Made by a program: the position numbers and the translations under genes
Assembly (NCBI RefSeq): GCF_016802725.1
Contig: NC_052667.1
Location: forward strand, 400,501 to 464,500
Length of the DNA stretch: 64,000 nucleotides
Source of the DNA: Solenopsis invicta
Taxonomy: Eukaryota; Arthropoda; Insecta; Hymenoptera; Formicidae
Direction: 5' to 3'
Notes under the pieces: model-generated
Seen by the model: only the letters and a program-made list of their open reading frames with translations
Databases searched by the model: none
What the model was told of the DNA's origin: nothing
Shown here: piece by piece, positions 25,810-38,700 of the stretch
Position numbering within the stretch: the first letter of the stretch is position 1
Layout: each line of letters opens with the position of its first letter

Positions 25810-25840
<31 letters not shown>
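25810..25840. repeat. (GA)n microsatellite
   Basis: About 15 GA units. Confidence 0.93.
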
Positions 25841-25843
<3 letters not shown>

Positions 25844-26058
25844 CGTTCCCGGTTCAACGCGAGCGCAGGAACGCGTGATGTCTTCGGCATAAATTATATC
25901 GGCGGGACCCGTTCGGATTTTGAACGCCGCGGGTTTACTACCGGTTCCAGGAACTGTCGCTCTCGCATCCGTGCCGGACTGAAGAAATTGTTTCTGCCTC
26001 GGAATTTCTTTTCGAGTCTTCGACGGCAACATCGTGATCGTCTCGCTCGAGCGACGAC

Positions 26059-26107
26059 GTCGCGTCGCGTCGCGTCGCGTCGCGTCGCGTCGCGTCGCGT
26101 CGCGTCG
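26059..26107. repeat. (CGCGT)n pentamer array
   Basis: Nine perfect CGCGT units plus partial ends, the longest copy of this pentamer in the window. Confidence 0.95.
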
Positions 26108-26920
26108 ATACGCGATGGGCCCGGTTATTATCGCGAGTGAGATGTTACCTGTTTCCCGATCTAATCGGTGAATTACGCAAATGCACGCGAAGCAACGCGA
26201 AGCGCGTGCATCAGCAAACTCGAATCAATTTAACTCATCATTTTCAATTGCGGTACTATAGAGATCACTCTTTTGAATCTCGTTTCAAGTTTCTTGCTTA
26301 TTAAACGTTATTGCTATATGTATTGCTATGAGAATACAGATAGAGTTTCGATCGGTTTTTCCATATAGAAAAACTTTTCCATTATTAACTAGCTCGGAGA
26401 AATCTAGCTAACGAGCACAGCGGAATAACGAAAGAGCTCATCCGAAATATTCTCTACACTTGCAGCATTTTAGTCAGCCCAGTCTGCTGCGCGGCACGTC
26501 CACTGGCAATAACAGGCTTTTCGGTAATGCAAAGAGTAATTAACATTCCTGTTTTAATTACAGCCTCCGCCCGACCACCCTCTTTATTTTCACCACCCCT
26601 TCCGTACCATTAGCCGACGTCGGTTCCGCGCACGTTTGGCGAACTCGAACACATATGCGAGCGCGAGCGCAAGCGCGCGCGAGTGCACGTATACTCACGT
26701 TGCACATTGAGTACAAGCTTGTATCGGAGCGTTGGAAAATATGTGCATACACACACAATATATGTGAGTTCGTAACGCGTACCTTCGACAGAGGACAACC
26801 TAAAGGTTTTTAGCCCGCGGTAGCGAGCTTTACAATTAACGGAATTAATATCGGACGCTCCTATTTATTATGGGCTTTTGATATACGCACGATACGCACG
26901 CGGGTGGGGCACAAGTGCAT

Positions 26921-26943
26921 AGAGAGAGAGAGAGAGAGAGAGA
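26921..26943. repeat. (GA)n microsatellite
   Basis: About 11 units. Confidence 0.92.
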
Positions 26944-28062
26944 CAGAATCGCGTCTGTACCACACACGCAACCAAAAATCCGAAGCTGGCGTATTCGCGC
27001 ATCGGTGTACCGGATCCGATCCGGATTTCCGTGTGCGGACACCCGTGTGACCTTGTGTGCATTTGAGCAGGACGTGTGCTCCGCTGCCGGAGCCCGCGTA
27101 TGCAACGCTCGTCATATCGATTCCCTCCCCTCTTCCTTCCCCGTCCCTCTCGCTCACACACGCGGTATTCACCAACCTCGCGCACTCGCGCGCGCACCTT
27201 TTGTAGTCGCGCGACAAACGTGTCGTAATACATACACGGTACCTACCTATGCGGTGCAACGATATCGCGGAACCGCCGAGTTTCAATTTCCCCGATTTAC
27301 TCGATATTACGCGCGGTTGTCACACCGTGTATAAACGACCACGAATCAACGACCTGCTAGCATTACGAAAGCGTAACTTTTTGCTCTGAAATCTTTGTGC
27401 GCTGCTATTTGGTAGATACGGCTGCGAATATTCCGATATCTCGGTACGAAAACCAATACTATTTTATAAGTTCAAAACAGAAATATTATAAATATATAGC
27501 ATATAGAATATTTACAAGTTATCTTTTCAAATCAAAAGATGACGTTTAACTTGCTCGTTGAATTTCGTAATAAATTCACGATACACACGCGAGTGATACG
27601 ATGACGTGATGTTTATATCGATCTTTATATGCTTTTAAGTTGTCAAGTGTCATTGACGATACTACGAGATCGATTTTGTCCCAAAGATAAACTAAGATCG
27701 AAGCTGGATCGCATATCCAGTTCATATATCAATGGTACTCCCAATCTCTTTTGCGGTCCGCTTGCCAAGACGGGATCTCCTTTTCGTGTCCTTCGTTCCT
27801 CGAATCGGTAGGACAGGAAACGGGGTTTCGTCTCGTAGCCCGAGGGCGCTCGGCAGAGAATCGTCTCGATCCTCCGATCATTAATCTCCCGAATCGAATC
27901 TCGAGTGCCTCGAGACGATTGGAAAAGGTGAGTACTCCACTCTCCGACTCTACCCGCGCAATTCTTCCTCCTCCCCCATCTTTTCTTTTTCCTCTCTTCT
28001 CGACTTTTCGCATATCAATGCGACTCTTATAATTCGGACGGCTACGTTTCTCGCGTTGCTCT

Positions 28063-28087
28063 CGGCGCGCGGCGCGCGGCGCGCAGC
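28063..28087. repeat. (GGCGCGC)n GC-only repeat
   Basis: Three near-identical GGCGCGC units, beside a GA-rich block. Confidence 0.8.
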
Positions 28088-28224
28088 GTGTTGACAGTTT
28101 CTTGAGAATATTTCGTCGAGGTAGAAATCGCGAGGCGAGAGCGAAGAAAACGAGAGAAAGAGACAGGGCCTGTGCCCTGCGAGAGAGGAAAGGATGAGGG
28201 GAGAGAAGAGAAAAGGGAGAAGGG

Positions 28225-28252
28225 TCGGTCGCGCGGTCGGTCGGTCGGTCGG
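28225..28252. repeat. (GGTC)n tetranucleotide repeat
   Basis: GGTCGGTCGCGC, then four further GGTC units. Confidence 0.85.
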
Positions 28253-28465
28253 AGGTTCCATTTTGTTTCTCTGCCAGCGTGTGGCGGCGCGATAGCAGCG
28301 GCACTCTGTCAGAGCGTGACGTTATCACGACACCCCTTCTACTACCTAGCCAAGGGGTGCCCCGCACACTCCACCTCCTGCCAACCCCGGTGTGCCCCCC
28401 TTTCCGACTGCCGCTACGGGCCTAGGGTACAACGTGGATCAAGCCAGGGGTTGCCTGACTAGCTG

Positions 28466-28569
<104 letters not shown>

Positions 28570-29563
28570 CTTCTCCGTCCTTTCTTCCTTCACATCCGTC
28601 TCGTTCCCTCCCTCCCTCCCTCTCTTTCTCTCGTGTCCTTACAAGCTTTAAGGCCTCTACCCTCAACGAGAAAGAACATGTGAGAGACGGTAGAGAAAAG
28701 CCGCGAGCGAAGCCGCGATAAGATTGTATAACAAGCCGAAGGAGTTAGAATTTCAGCGTGAAACAGGGAAAGCGTTTTTGCATTCTAAGAGTAACCCCCG
28801 TACTTGTCCGTGCGGCGCTACCCCGTGCGGCCTTCCGGTACCCGCCGCGGTGCACGAACGCGTCACGATACGTGCCTGACACGAGTCTGTCCCGAAACTC
28901 GTATTCATACATCACAAATAGACTTTATGTCTATTCGTAGGACGAAATAATACGGCGTACCGCGCGGACTATCGTATTTACTGTCCGGAAACCTCCAAAC
29001 TCCCCAACGGAAGTACGATTTCACTCTCGAGCTGGCATTCAACAATGATGTAGTGCCCGGAACGATGCTCGATAAAATGAAAGGAAGATGATGCCGGGTA
29101 CTCATTACCTCGCTCAAAATGCATGAATATGTCAGATACCATCGTAAAGCCAAGAATGCGCTCGATTTGTATTCTTCTCGAAACGGACTTGGTTCACTGT
29201 TAGCTCATTTTTCGTATACGTATTATATTTATGTTCAAAGGAAGATTCGAAACCACGGAAAACGTGATTGGCGATGTCGTCGGCACCAGTGATAACCGGT
29301 CGTGAACATGGGACGGAGCAGCGACCAGCGAGAAAGAGCAAAGATACGTCGCTAGACAGAGGCGAAAGCAGTAGTATATGATTTCGGATCGGAGCCAAGA
29401 ACATTTCAGAGATCCCTCTCGAATCTAACCAGGTATGCAGGCAGCGGGTTGAAAATAAGCAGCGACACGCCATCAACATAGCATCGCATAGCGAAGGGAA
29501 CCTCGCATTTGACTTTTTTGCCAGCTGGCAGCCTGTTATAGCGGCAGATGATCTCCGAGCCGA

Positions 29564-29565
<2 letters not shown>

Positions 29566-29607
<42 letters not shown>

Positions 29608-29770
29608 CTCTCCTCTCTTCTCCTCATCACTTCGCTTCGTCCCCCTAGTCCTGAGTACCACCATCGCCACCTTCTCCTCCTCCTCCTCCTCCTCTTTCTC
29701 TTCGTTTTCTTCTTCATCTTCATCTTCTTGTTCTTCTCTTTCCTTTCTTCCTTCTCCCCATTCCTTTTAT
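29566..29770. repeat. Long pyrimidine tract: (TC)n, then (TCC)n and (TTC)n
   Basis: About 33 bases of pure TC are followed by TCC and CTT triplets and mixed pyrimidines, with only a few purine breaks. It is purine-rich (GA, GGA) in the hth transcript. Confidence 0.88.
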
Positions 29771-29954
29771 TTCGACTCCTTATTTTCTCCACACGGAGGA
29801 GAAGACGACCGAGGCGACTCCATCATTTCTCAGAGCTCTGTGCTTCCATCTGATCGTAAAAACGCGCCACTTTTGTGCCCCTCCGAGGGATAATATCGTC
29901 GAGTATGTATATACATATACGTATATATACGCGAAAGGTTGGGGAATCGGACTC

Positions 29955-29980
29955 GAGAGAGAGAGAGAGAGAGAGAAAGA
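29955..29980. repeat. (GA)n microsatellite
   Basis: About 11 GA units, then AAAGA. Complementary to the TC tract 350-390 bases earlier. Confidence 0.9.
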
Positions 29981-30836
29981 TATATGCGTGAGGAGGCGTG
30001 CACGATCAGACTTGGGCAGAAAAGCGAACAGAAAAGTTAGCGGACACGTAACGAAATCGAATCCCGTAAATACATTGTTCGCGAATGTGGAATATATAAA
30101 TTGTTGGTCGATTTTTTCAAATTTATGACGCGGTGACGGAATCGACACCCGTCGTCATGCCTAATCTCGGAAACTACGAGCGATTTCGCGCAAAAGCACC
30201 CACGCGCGCCAACAGTTCAACACACGACACCGAACTCGAGGATTCCTTATAAATCGCCAAGACATGCACGGGAGATATTATCCGTTGACACGCGAACGCG
30301 TCGGCGATATCCTAAACCAGATCAGCCGCCCATAAATCTGAGCCTTCTTCTCAAATTGGAAGGAGATTGGCTTGACGAGAAGAAAAGTAAACGAGTGGTA
30401 CGCGTTACAATGTAGGATTCACAACAAAAATTTTTAACTCATCCTCAGTAATCGGAGATGAGATCGTCACACTGGTGACGAGACAAAGGTTCCGAGGATT
30501 CACGAGAGCAGCATCGGAGATTGCGAAAGAAATTCTCTTCCAAGAATTATTTCTATCCATGACACTTTTGTTAGTTTCAATTTTAAATCAAAATAATTAA
30601 TCAGCTTGAACTGGTCATTTATGCGGCTTACTCGCTTTTCTTCTTCTTTGCCCTTTTTTTCCTCTTCTGCGGTATCCGTTACATTATACATCACCATGAA
30701 CTCACTCGAATTCTAATTTATTCATAAAGCTAGTCTTCAGGACGAAAGTTTTGTCCGTTTTCGATCTCGATGCTCCTCTTCTACTCCATCATTTCTATAA
30801 ATCTTTCAAGGATCTTGTAATTGTCGCGGACTTTGC

Positions 30837-30857
30837 AAAAAAAAAAAAAAAAAAAAA
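30837..30857. repeat. Poly(A) tract
   Basis: About 21 A. No retroposed sequence is recognisable next to it. Confidence 0.9.
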
Positions 30858-31401
30858 GACGAAAAAAGATTTTTACTATTTTAATGAAACCATATACATG
30901 GTACATTTTTTTTCTGCTCATATCAATTCTTCAACATTATGCAATTAGTAAAGATATAAAATTCAACGAAATGAAATACTTTAAAATGCTATCAAGGATA
31001 TAAAAAGAAGACATTCGAACAGATGACGAATAATATATAAATTGCAATCGCGTGCATATAAAAAAATCTTGATAGATGAGTGGTTGGAAAATGAAAAATG
31101 TGCAAACATCTTTACATAGAAACATGTATAATGACGAACGAGAAATTTTCATTTATAGATAGCGGTGCGCACTCTCATCTAGCGGCATGGCGCATTCTCA
31201 TTTAATTCAAACGAGAGTTTCGTCCGCGGTTATATAGAGCAGCCGGTCGGTACTATCAAGGCTGATTCGCAGAGGTGGTTCTGGAACTGGTGGTTCAGAC
31301 ACTAAGCCTGTAGACGAGGAGAAGCACCTGTGTCCCTGCTCCGCCCCCGGCCGAACCGACGACTAGATCGATGCCAGAGCTCTCTCCCTTCTCCGTTCTC
31401 G

Positions 31402-31403
<2 letters not shown>

Positions 31404-31434
<31 letters not shown>
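31404..31434. repeat. (CT)n microsatellite
   Basis: About 15 CT units. Confidence 0.93.
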
Positions 31435-31438
<4 letters not shown>

Positions 31439-31620
31439 TCTCTCCTTTCTCTCGTCCGACTCTCGTGCTCTCGTCTCTTCCTCCTCCCCTCTCCATCTGT
31501 CTTCCTCTTTCTCTCTATCTCTTCGCAATATCTCTCTGCGCATCTCCGCGCCGGGTTCTCACGGCAAACAATGCACCACGCGACGCCCTCGAAAACATCC
31601 ACTTCTCTTGTCGCGGCGAC

Positions 31621-31660
31621 GAGAAAGAGAAAGAGAGAAAGAGAGAAAGAGAGAAAGAGG
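31621..31660. repeat. (GAAAGA)n purine repeat
   Basis: About 40 bases of GAGAAA-type repeat, partly complementary to the CT run at 31404-31434. Confidence 0.88.
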
Positions 31661-33504
31661 AGCACAGAGGACAGAGCTGCTATCCACGCCGGTTCGGAAA
31701 TTTATTTCCGAGACCAAAAGCTCTCAGCGCACCGATTCGGGAACGAGTACCGTCGCTCTCAAATTTTCCGAATGCCTCGTGAGATCTCGCGGAGCTACGT
31801 CCGTTTTGATTTATCTGCTAGACGTGCTGAACGTTGTCGAATAAAATCCTATTAGTTAAATGTATTATCTCTTCTTCGTAACATTATTTAAAACATTAAG
31901 CGTTATACAAAAAATAAATAGATGCAATAGTTTCTTACATACGTACTTTTTCAAAAGTTTTTTTTATCTATTCACGTATCTATCTATCGTTAAAATGTTT
32001 GCAATTGATTTAAATGCATCATATAACGATATATAGTAATGGACATCCGCCATTTATGTATTCGGCCTTATAATCTATAGTGATACAAAGGTTCCTCATC
32101 GTAAGGACGATCGCCGAACAATTACGTTAACGAGGATAATCTCACCAGAAAGGAGAATCATCGTCATGAACGACGGTGTATTTATCGGACGTCATCTGGC
32201 GAGTTCGCCAAATGGAATTTGATTGGCCGTTTGCCACGAACAGCTCTTGGTCTCGATGGACGAGTACTGTGCTTCGGCTGCTCATGTGGTCCTCTCTATC
32301 CTATCCGCACGTGTATCCATTCTCTCTGATTCCTCCATTTCCTACCTATCCTGTCCTAGCTGTCACCGTACGAATACACGGAGATGATATACTATGATCT
32401 AACGGCGACTGATACGTCTAAAGAAATATAATGCCGTTGGTTTACGAAGGAGGAGATTTGCTTTATCAAAGTGAAAAGAGGAGAAAAATTTCCACGTCTG
32501 CAAGTTTTTCCATTAAATACTACAATTACTCGATAGTACTTGAATAAAAATAATAAATATGTTATACAAAAATAATATTATTTAATCTTTGACTTGTTAT
32601 ATAACCTTGTATCACAAATACTTGGAATAAAGTTCAATAATTACGTTTAAATTCAAAAGATTAACTGAGCATGATTGTAAAAAGTGATATTACCCTTGTG
32701 AAATATAACTAGTTCAAATTACTATTAACATTCCACACTATTACGATAAGATAATTATTAGATTTTTTTAATGTGTGAAATTTCAAATAAAATTTATAAT
32801 ATACGTATTACAACAAGATGATTAAATATGTAAGCCTCGTGGAATAAGAAAGTTTTGTAGTTTTATATCCCAATACGTGATATTAAACGTAAAATTTTTA
32901 TATGTTTAGATTCTTCTTGGAAAATAATAAAATTATGTTGGATCGGAAATAAATGTTCTAGGTATACAATTGAATTATCGGGTTAATTTACGCAATAAAA
33001 AACGCGGACAAAAATAGTGATATGAAAACAGTCGATATATTTGTAAGTAGCTATAACTTTTCTATCTGGCTTTAACAAATCTTGGAATGCTAAAACGATA
33101 TTCGGTCGCGGGAATGCGTATTCCAACTCCAAAGATCAATGATCGGTAGCTCTCGCGGAATAAAAATTTCCAAGCTTGCACGCGAAGCTGGTCACTTCGA
33201 AGAATTCTAGCGTATCTACGAACAAGATCTATCAACTCTACGTACGATAAAGCAAGCTTCCTCCTTCCTCGTCTTCATCCGCTTTTCTCCTCCCTTTTCC
33301 TCGACGTTCTCGATTCAGCTTTTTCCTCCGGGATAAACCAGGATAAATGTCTCGGAAATATAGTAGGCCAGTGTCTGGCAGGGACCGGAAATGGAAGCTT
33401 GTGGTCGGATACGGATATGTATTTCGTTCGGCTCGACGAATTTTTTTTGATCGTTCTCACCCTCATAACAGTTTTTTGTGATATCCGGAGTATGAGTATC
33501 CTCT

Positions 33505-33616
33505 ACAGATCAGTACCGACTACAAAATTTCTAAGTCTCGTTCGCAAGCAGATATGTACTATATAAGCATACCTAAAATATATCCTTACAGATCGTAGTC
33601 TTATTCTGTGATCTGT
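33505..33616. other. Bipartite inverted repeat
   Basis: ACAGATCA (33505-33512) pairs with TGATCTGT (33609-33616), and GACTAC (33518-33523) pairs with GTAGTC (33595-33600), in nested order around an AT-rich loop. Confidence 0.65.
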
Positions 33617-35112
33617 ACCCCGAAAAGTAACGAAATTCGTTTAATTCCGTTGCGATGCGCAATCAAAAAGTGATAAAACATAAAAAGAGTTTATTGAATG
33701 ATCTATAAAAAAGCATGGTTGTTTAAACAGAAATTTATGTCGTCCACAAAGAAAGAATGGGACGAGTCAGAATACAAAAGGACCTCGAAACAGGTGGCGG
33801 TCGATGCCTGCGTAGTCTATGGTGTGATTTAGCTCGATCGCAAGGCGCGTGTGTGTCGTACGTGAACAATGATCGATCGATCTGTCCGTATCGAATTCTT
33901 TCTCCACATCCATCCAAGATTCTCCCCGATCGTCTCTGTAATCCGGACGTTTGATAATCGGCGAGAAGGCAAACAACTCGGATGAATGTCTACATCCTAC
34001 TGTCCTTCTCCGTACCTGAGAGAATAGCTCGCTATAAAAATTGTGATAAATATCGAATTATCTTTTTAATTATAATTAAACCAAGGCCAAATCCAGCAGA
34101 TTCGATTTCTCGATTATTAGTTATCATTGCAATACAACCGCATTTTTCGAAATCTTGATCATTTATGTATGTAAATTAGTAGTACGTTTCAAGCTAGGAT
34201 GTGCGGAATTCACACATACAAAAAGCTGTCTCGTATTTCTCATACGGGCGATAAATGACAAGACGGAAGAATCCAGAAGGGTGGTAGAGGTGCGCGATTA
34301 AAAGTCCTTCAGAGAATGCCGCGGATACACAGCTGGCGAGAGGTAATTGCACCACGTGACTGTTGGTGTATACTACACCGAACCACCCTACGCCCCGCTG
34401 AGGGTCCGCCACCAGTACCTCCAGCAGCCTCGAACCCCCATCGAGTCCCACTCGGTTTCCACCACCCCTTGCACCCCCCTGGAGGAACGAGCAACGAGCA
34501 ATTTCATTACTGCTTAACGCCTGTCATAAATCTCCACGGGCGCCCTCTCGCTCTCCCTCCCCCTGCCTGCGCCCATCCTCCATCTCTTCCACCCGCTACC
34601 CTGTCGAGCTTCTCTCCCTTGTTTCACCTCTTCTCTCCCAAAGACTCCACCATCACTCGCACAACTCCGCATTTCGTCTCTTGCTTTCTCGGCTCAATTT
34701 CTCTGCACTATGTTTCATCGCTTTTATCCTCCGCGCCTTCTTTGTATCTTTTCTCTCTATATCCTGCGTTTCTTTCTCCGCATTGCTGTCTAAAGAAGGA
34801 AAAGAAAAAATGGAGAATGCAGAGAGTGCCTATTTTGCATTATTTTCGTCACTGTTTAAGGAAAAACAATGATGAGGGAGGGGGAGGGGTATCCCTGCAA
34901 CGACCGCTTTATCAGCTCACTTTGCATCATTTCCTTTTTTTTTTCATCTTCTTGCTCGCTGTTTTTACACGACTTCCTATCGCGTTCTAATTCGCTTGAG
35001 AAACGAAGGAAGCGACTTGAAGTACAACCAGTACGATGGAAATAGGAAACAGGAAGAGAGAGCGTTACAATACATAAGCACAGAAGATACTTCCCCTCCC
35101 TCTCCTTCTCTC

Positions 35113-35114
<2 letters not shown>

Positions 35115-35150
<36 letters not shown>
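35115..35150. repeat. (CT)n microsatellite
   Basis: About 17 CT units after a C-rich lead-in. Confidence 0.93.
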
Positions 35151-35153
<3 letters not shown>

Positions 35154-35940
35154 CGTTCTCCGTTCTCTATTTTGTTCGGGCTTTCCGCAGTCTTCCTCGA
35201 CCACGAGATTGTCGTTAGACGCTTCATTTACGCCCGCTCTACGAAATTCACCGGTTGCTGGGGCTGTGCTGATAAATCACACAGTCCGCTTTAAACGTTC
35301 CTGGCGCAAGGAGCGGCAGCGCGTTTCCTCACTTTTTCATCGGTCCACGACTAGGTTATATCTTTCGCACGTGAGTGCAGTATTTGCCAAGCGGTGCGCT
35401 CCGGAAAACAGATGCTGAAGAATGCAATACCTCAAAAATAATAGCTGCCTGATTTCGAATAATTCCTTACCATTTAATATACCTGAATCATCGAGCTTAC
35501 AAGTCCTTCACACATAAATCATTAACTTGGAATAATCTTATAATTGTAAAGTTATTAAATGGATTATTTTATTACTATTTGTGTCGTTATTCTCTATATA
35601 TCTTATACAAGTTGCGTTAAATCTCAGCTACAATGATTAGATTTACGAATGCTTCCTTGGATGTCTATCATATTAAACAGTGTCGGATGAGAAAAAGACC
35701 CGAAAGTTCACGGTTCTCACTCGCAGGATAGGAATGCAGATGGCATTGTTCTAGGGCGCCAATGGATTCCACTGTTGAAAACGGAGGCGTTGATGAGTCG
35801 GCACGGTCCACGGATGTTTTCTACGCTCTCGCACTCCACGGTTCTCGCGGTCTGCTCATTCTTACTCGTGAAGACAGTGGAATGCGATTCGCCGAGCTTT
35901 CGTGCGATCCAACTATAGCAATATGCAGTCGCAAAAACTC

Positions 35941-35960
35941 TATCGCGGATATTCGCGATA
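35941..35960. other. 7-bp hairpin with 6-base loop
   Basis: TATCGCG and CGCGATA flank GATATT. Confidence 0.8.
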
Positions 35961-36910
35961 AAGAAGCTGTTGTCAAACACACATCACTTGGATATCTCAT
36001 ATTTCTTTTTGGCTGCATCATTTTGCATTCAAATTATTATTACTAGACAAATTAACGCAAAATTTATGAAATGCAAATTTCGATCAATTAAATAAAAGCA
36101 AAATTACATATAACTACGCTACATTTTTTTAATCTTGACCAAAAAAGAAGAAAAAGTACATATATTTTTAATAACTTTCCAAGCGATAAATATGTCGTCA
36201 GCATTTCGTTCAATTGATCAAGTGTCAAAAGACGTAACCCGACATGTTAATATATTTTAATATGAAATAAAACTGTATAGCCTACGTGAAAGAGAAAAAA
36301 ATGTACATCAAATTTAAGCTATGTACAACGTAAAAATTCCAAAATAAAAAGATAATCAATTGACGCGTAAAGTAGAATATAAAGGAGCGTTTGAAAGCAA
36401 CACATTTTTCAACAACAAAGAAAGCTAGAATGAAGAATATTTTCCCAACGTCAATCTACCGTTAGCTGGGCCGAATCCGCTTGAGATCCGTGAGGTTCGT
36501 ACGCTTCGGTTCCACGTGCGAGGCGTGAGTAACGTCGCTAAATCATACGCGGTTACGACTGGTCTGTAGAGATAACTCGCAGATAAGAAGAAGCGAAGAT
36601 CATGCCATGCGCGACCTGACTCGCGTGTATCAAAGGACTCCATCTGCCCGGAGCCACAAGCTCGCCGTCCAGCTACGGCGTCAATGTCAACGGCCTAATC
36701 ATGACTAATGGTTCTTCGCTAGCCGACTCCTCTCCCTTTTTCCTCTCTTTTCCTCCTTTGCCAGACGCATCGTCGCTGAACTTCACAACGGTACCGAGGT
36801 GTCCGCACACGTAGGTAGAAACATATATGCAAGTATGAAAGCACCACGTACTCGTGTAATACGTTGCCATAATCGTGCGTGAAAAAGTGAAAGAGATACG
36901 GAAAGAGACG

Positions 36911-36956
36911 AAGGAAGGAAGAAAGGAAGGAAGGAAGGAAGGAAGGAAGGAAGGAA
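36911..36956. repeat. (GGAA)n tetranucleotide repeat
   Basis: About eleven units with a GAAA interruption early in the array. GGAA is also the ETS-factor core, which may be coincidence. Confidence 0.92.
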
Positions 36957-38124
36957 TAGATAGCTGGAAGAGAGAGGGAGAGAAAGATACTTAGTAAAAT
37001 CGTTATACCTTGTTTCTTCAGCGGTTAGGTTGGCTCGTATACGCGTACCTTACCTACGCTAGTGACGCTCACAAGAAGCGAAAGCCGATCCCTATCTCGT
37101 CATGTTCTCTCTCTACGCTCGGCGATCCGCGCGATCCGCGGCGGACCGAGGCCGAACAACGAACAAGAACGGAAGAACGGAGACGGGGACCGGGCAGATT
37201 TTTGTCCAATTAACATGCACCGCGTTGCGGAATTTTTTGCCGATGTAATCTCTATGTGGCGCGGGCCTATATCTCACGATATTACGATTAATGTAATTTG
37301 ACGTCGGTATTCCGAACGCGATATCGTTCGAGCGCGAGCTCCGTGCATGCGAGTACGCCAAATGCCAATATATGCGTTCGATCTCTCCCGAAGATTGGTC
37401 CATCTCGATCTCGCCTGAAGACAGAAACGACCGCCGCGAATCCCAATCGTGTCCGAGACCGAGCTGCGTCCGTTCCAAGCAGATTTTGATCTCTCCTCTC
37501 TCAACCGCATAAAGAACGAACGTGAATTCAGTCAAGTCCCAGTACTGACTGTCAAAAAATAAATTCCAACGAAATTATACGAAAACCTAACAATTATTAT
37601 CGTTTGTCGATATCGGAATCTCAAGATAATTATCAAGATTTGCATTCTGCTATTAATATTATTAATTAAATGGAAATCAAGACGCGATATTTTTCGACAT
37701 TTTCTCACCTTTCTTCAAAATCAAAAAGCTTTAACGTAACAACATGGAGCGTTAGCTAGCCTAGAGTCAGCATATCTGGATTCCCAGAAGATCGAATAGT
37801 CGCGCTGTAGACGATTCGAATGAGGCAGGACGAAGGGCGGAATTGCTTATATAGAGATGGCCGTCCGTGATATAAGATCCAGCGTATCCCGTAGGAAATC
37901 CTGGGAACGGATCTATCTTACCCCGAGGGATAGCGTCGTTGCAGAGGAAGAGAAACGCGCGGGGGAAGGAATTCACCTGTCAGCCTGAATTAAAGGATGG
38001 CGGGATCGCGCGCGTGTGAGAGACCCAGTCGGCTCGATTCCCGCAATTGAGGCGTCTTGCAGACCGCCTGGCACCCATTTCGAGATGCCGAGAGGATACA
38101 TTGTCTCGACTTCCATACAAACCG

Positions 38125-38126
<2 letters not shown>

Positions 38127-38174
<48 letters not shown>
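38127..38174. repeat. (CT)n microsatellite
   Basis: About 24 uninterrupted CT units, the longest pure CT/GA run in the window. Confidence 0.95.
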
Positions 38175-38177
<3 letters not shown>

Positions 38178-38655
38178 ACCTAACTTGAGAATATTTGGAG
38201 GAAACTTTCATTAACCAATATTAATCAAGATACTAATTTGACGACTTATTTCACTCGAGCAAAATTTATCTCGTATGATAAATGTTTAATTACAAATTCT
38301 TCTATGTGAAACTTAATGAAAAACATAAAAAAATATTAAGTTTTGAAAACATTAAATTATAATTTATATTGAAATATCATTATTTAATTAAGTCTAAATT
38401 TTCCATTATAATTATTTAAATATACTGTACAATTTGAAGGAGTAAACTTCACGTAAACGATGTAAAGAGAAGATTTAATTGTGTAAAACGTTACTAGTGA
38501 TTAGTGATATTCTCGGACAATCAGAAATTCCCAGGACCGACCTTTCGATGCATCCTCTCATTTTGGCTTCTTTCGCGCGCGAGATATGCTGCGACGGGCA
38601 TTTACGCGGCATCGACCGCAAAACGAGTCGCCTCTTAGAAGTCGCCGTGTAAGAA

Positions 38656-38700
38656 TGAAGAAAGGAGCAAAGAAGAAGACGAAGAAGAAGAAAACGGGGA
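38656..38700. repeat. GAA/GAC-rich purine tract
   Basis: Imperfect run of GAAGAA, GAC and AGGAG units. Confidence 0.75.

Noticed and set aside
27729..28367. 212-residue open frame on the minus strand, the longest in the window and on the hth strand
   Set aside because: Composition is Arg/Ser/Pro-rich with no recognisable motif. The region is stop-poor because it is GC- and GA-rich, and the opposite strand is also largely open.
37481..37505. Plus-strand sequence superficially like the reverse complement of the KKQ-DE coding part of the HPYPSE exon
   Set aside because: The translated minus strand gives GEIKICL, not the TALE loop, and no donor or acceptor fits.
38010..38060. GGCTCGATTCCCGC resembling a tRNA T-loop
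   Set aside because: The flanking bases cannot form the 5-bp T-stem, and no acceptor or anticodon stem is present.
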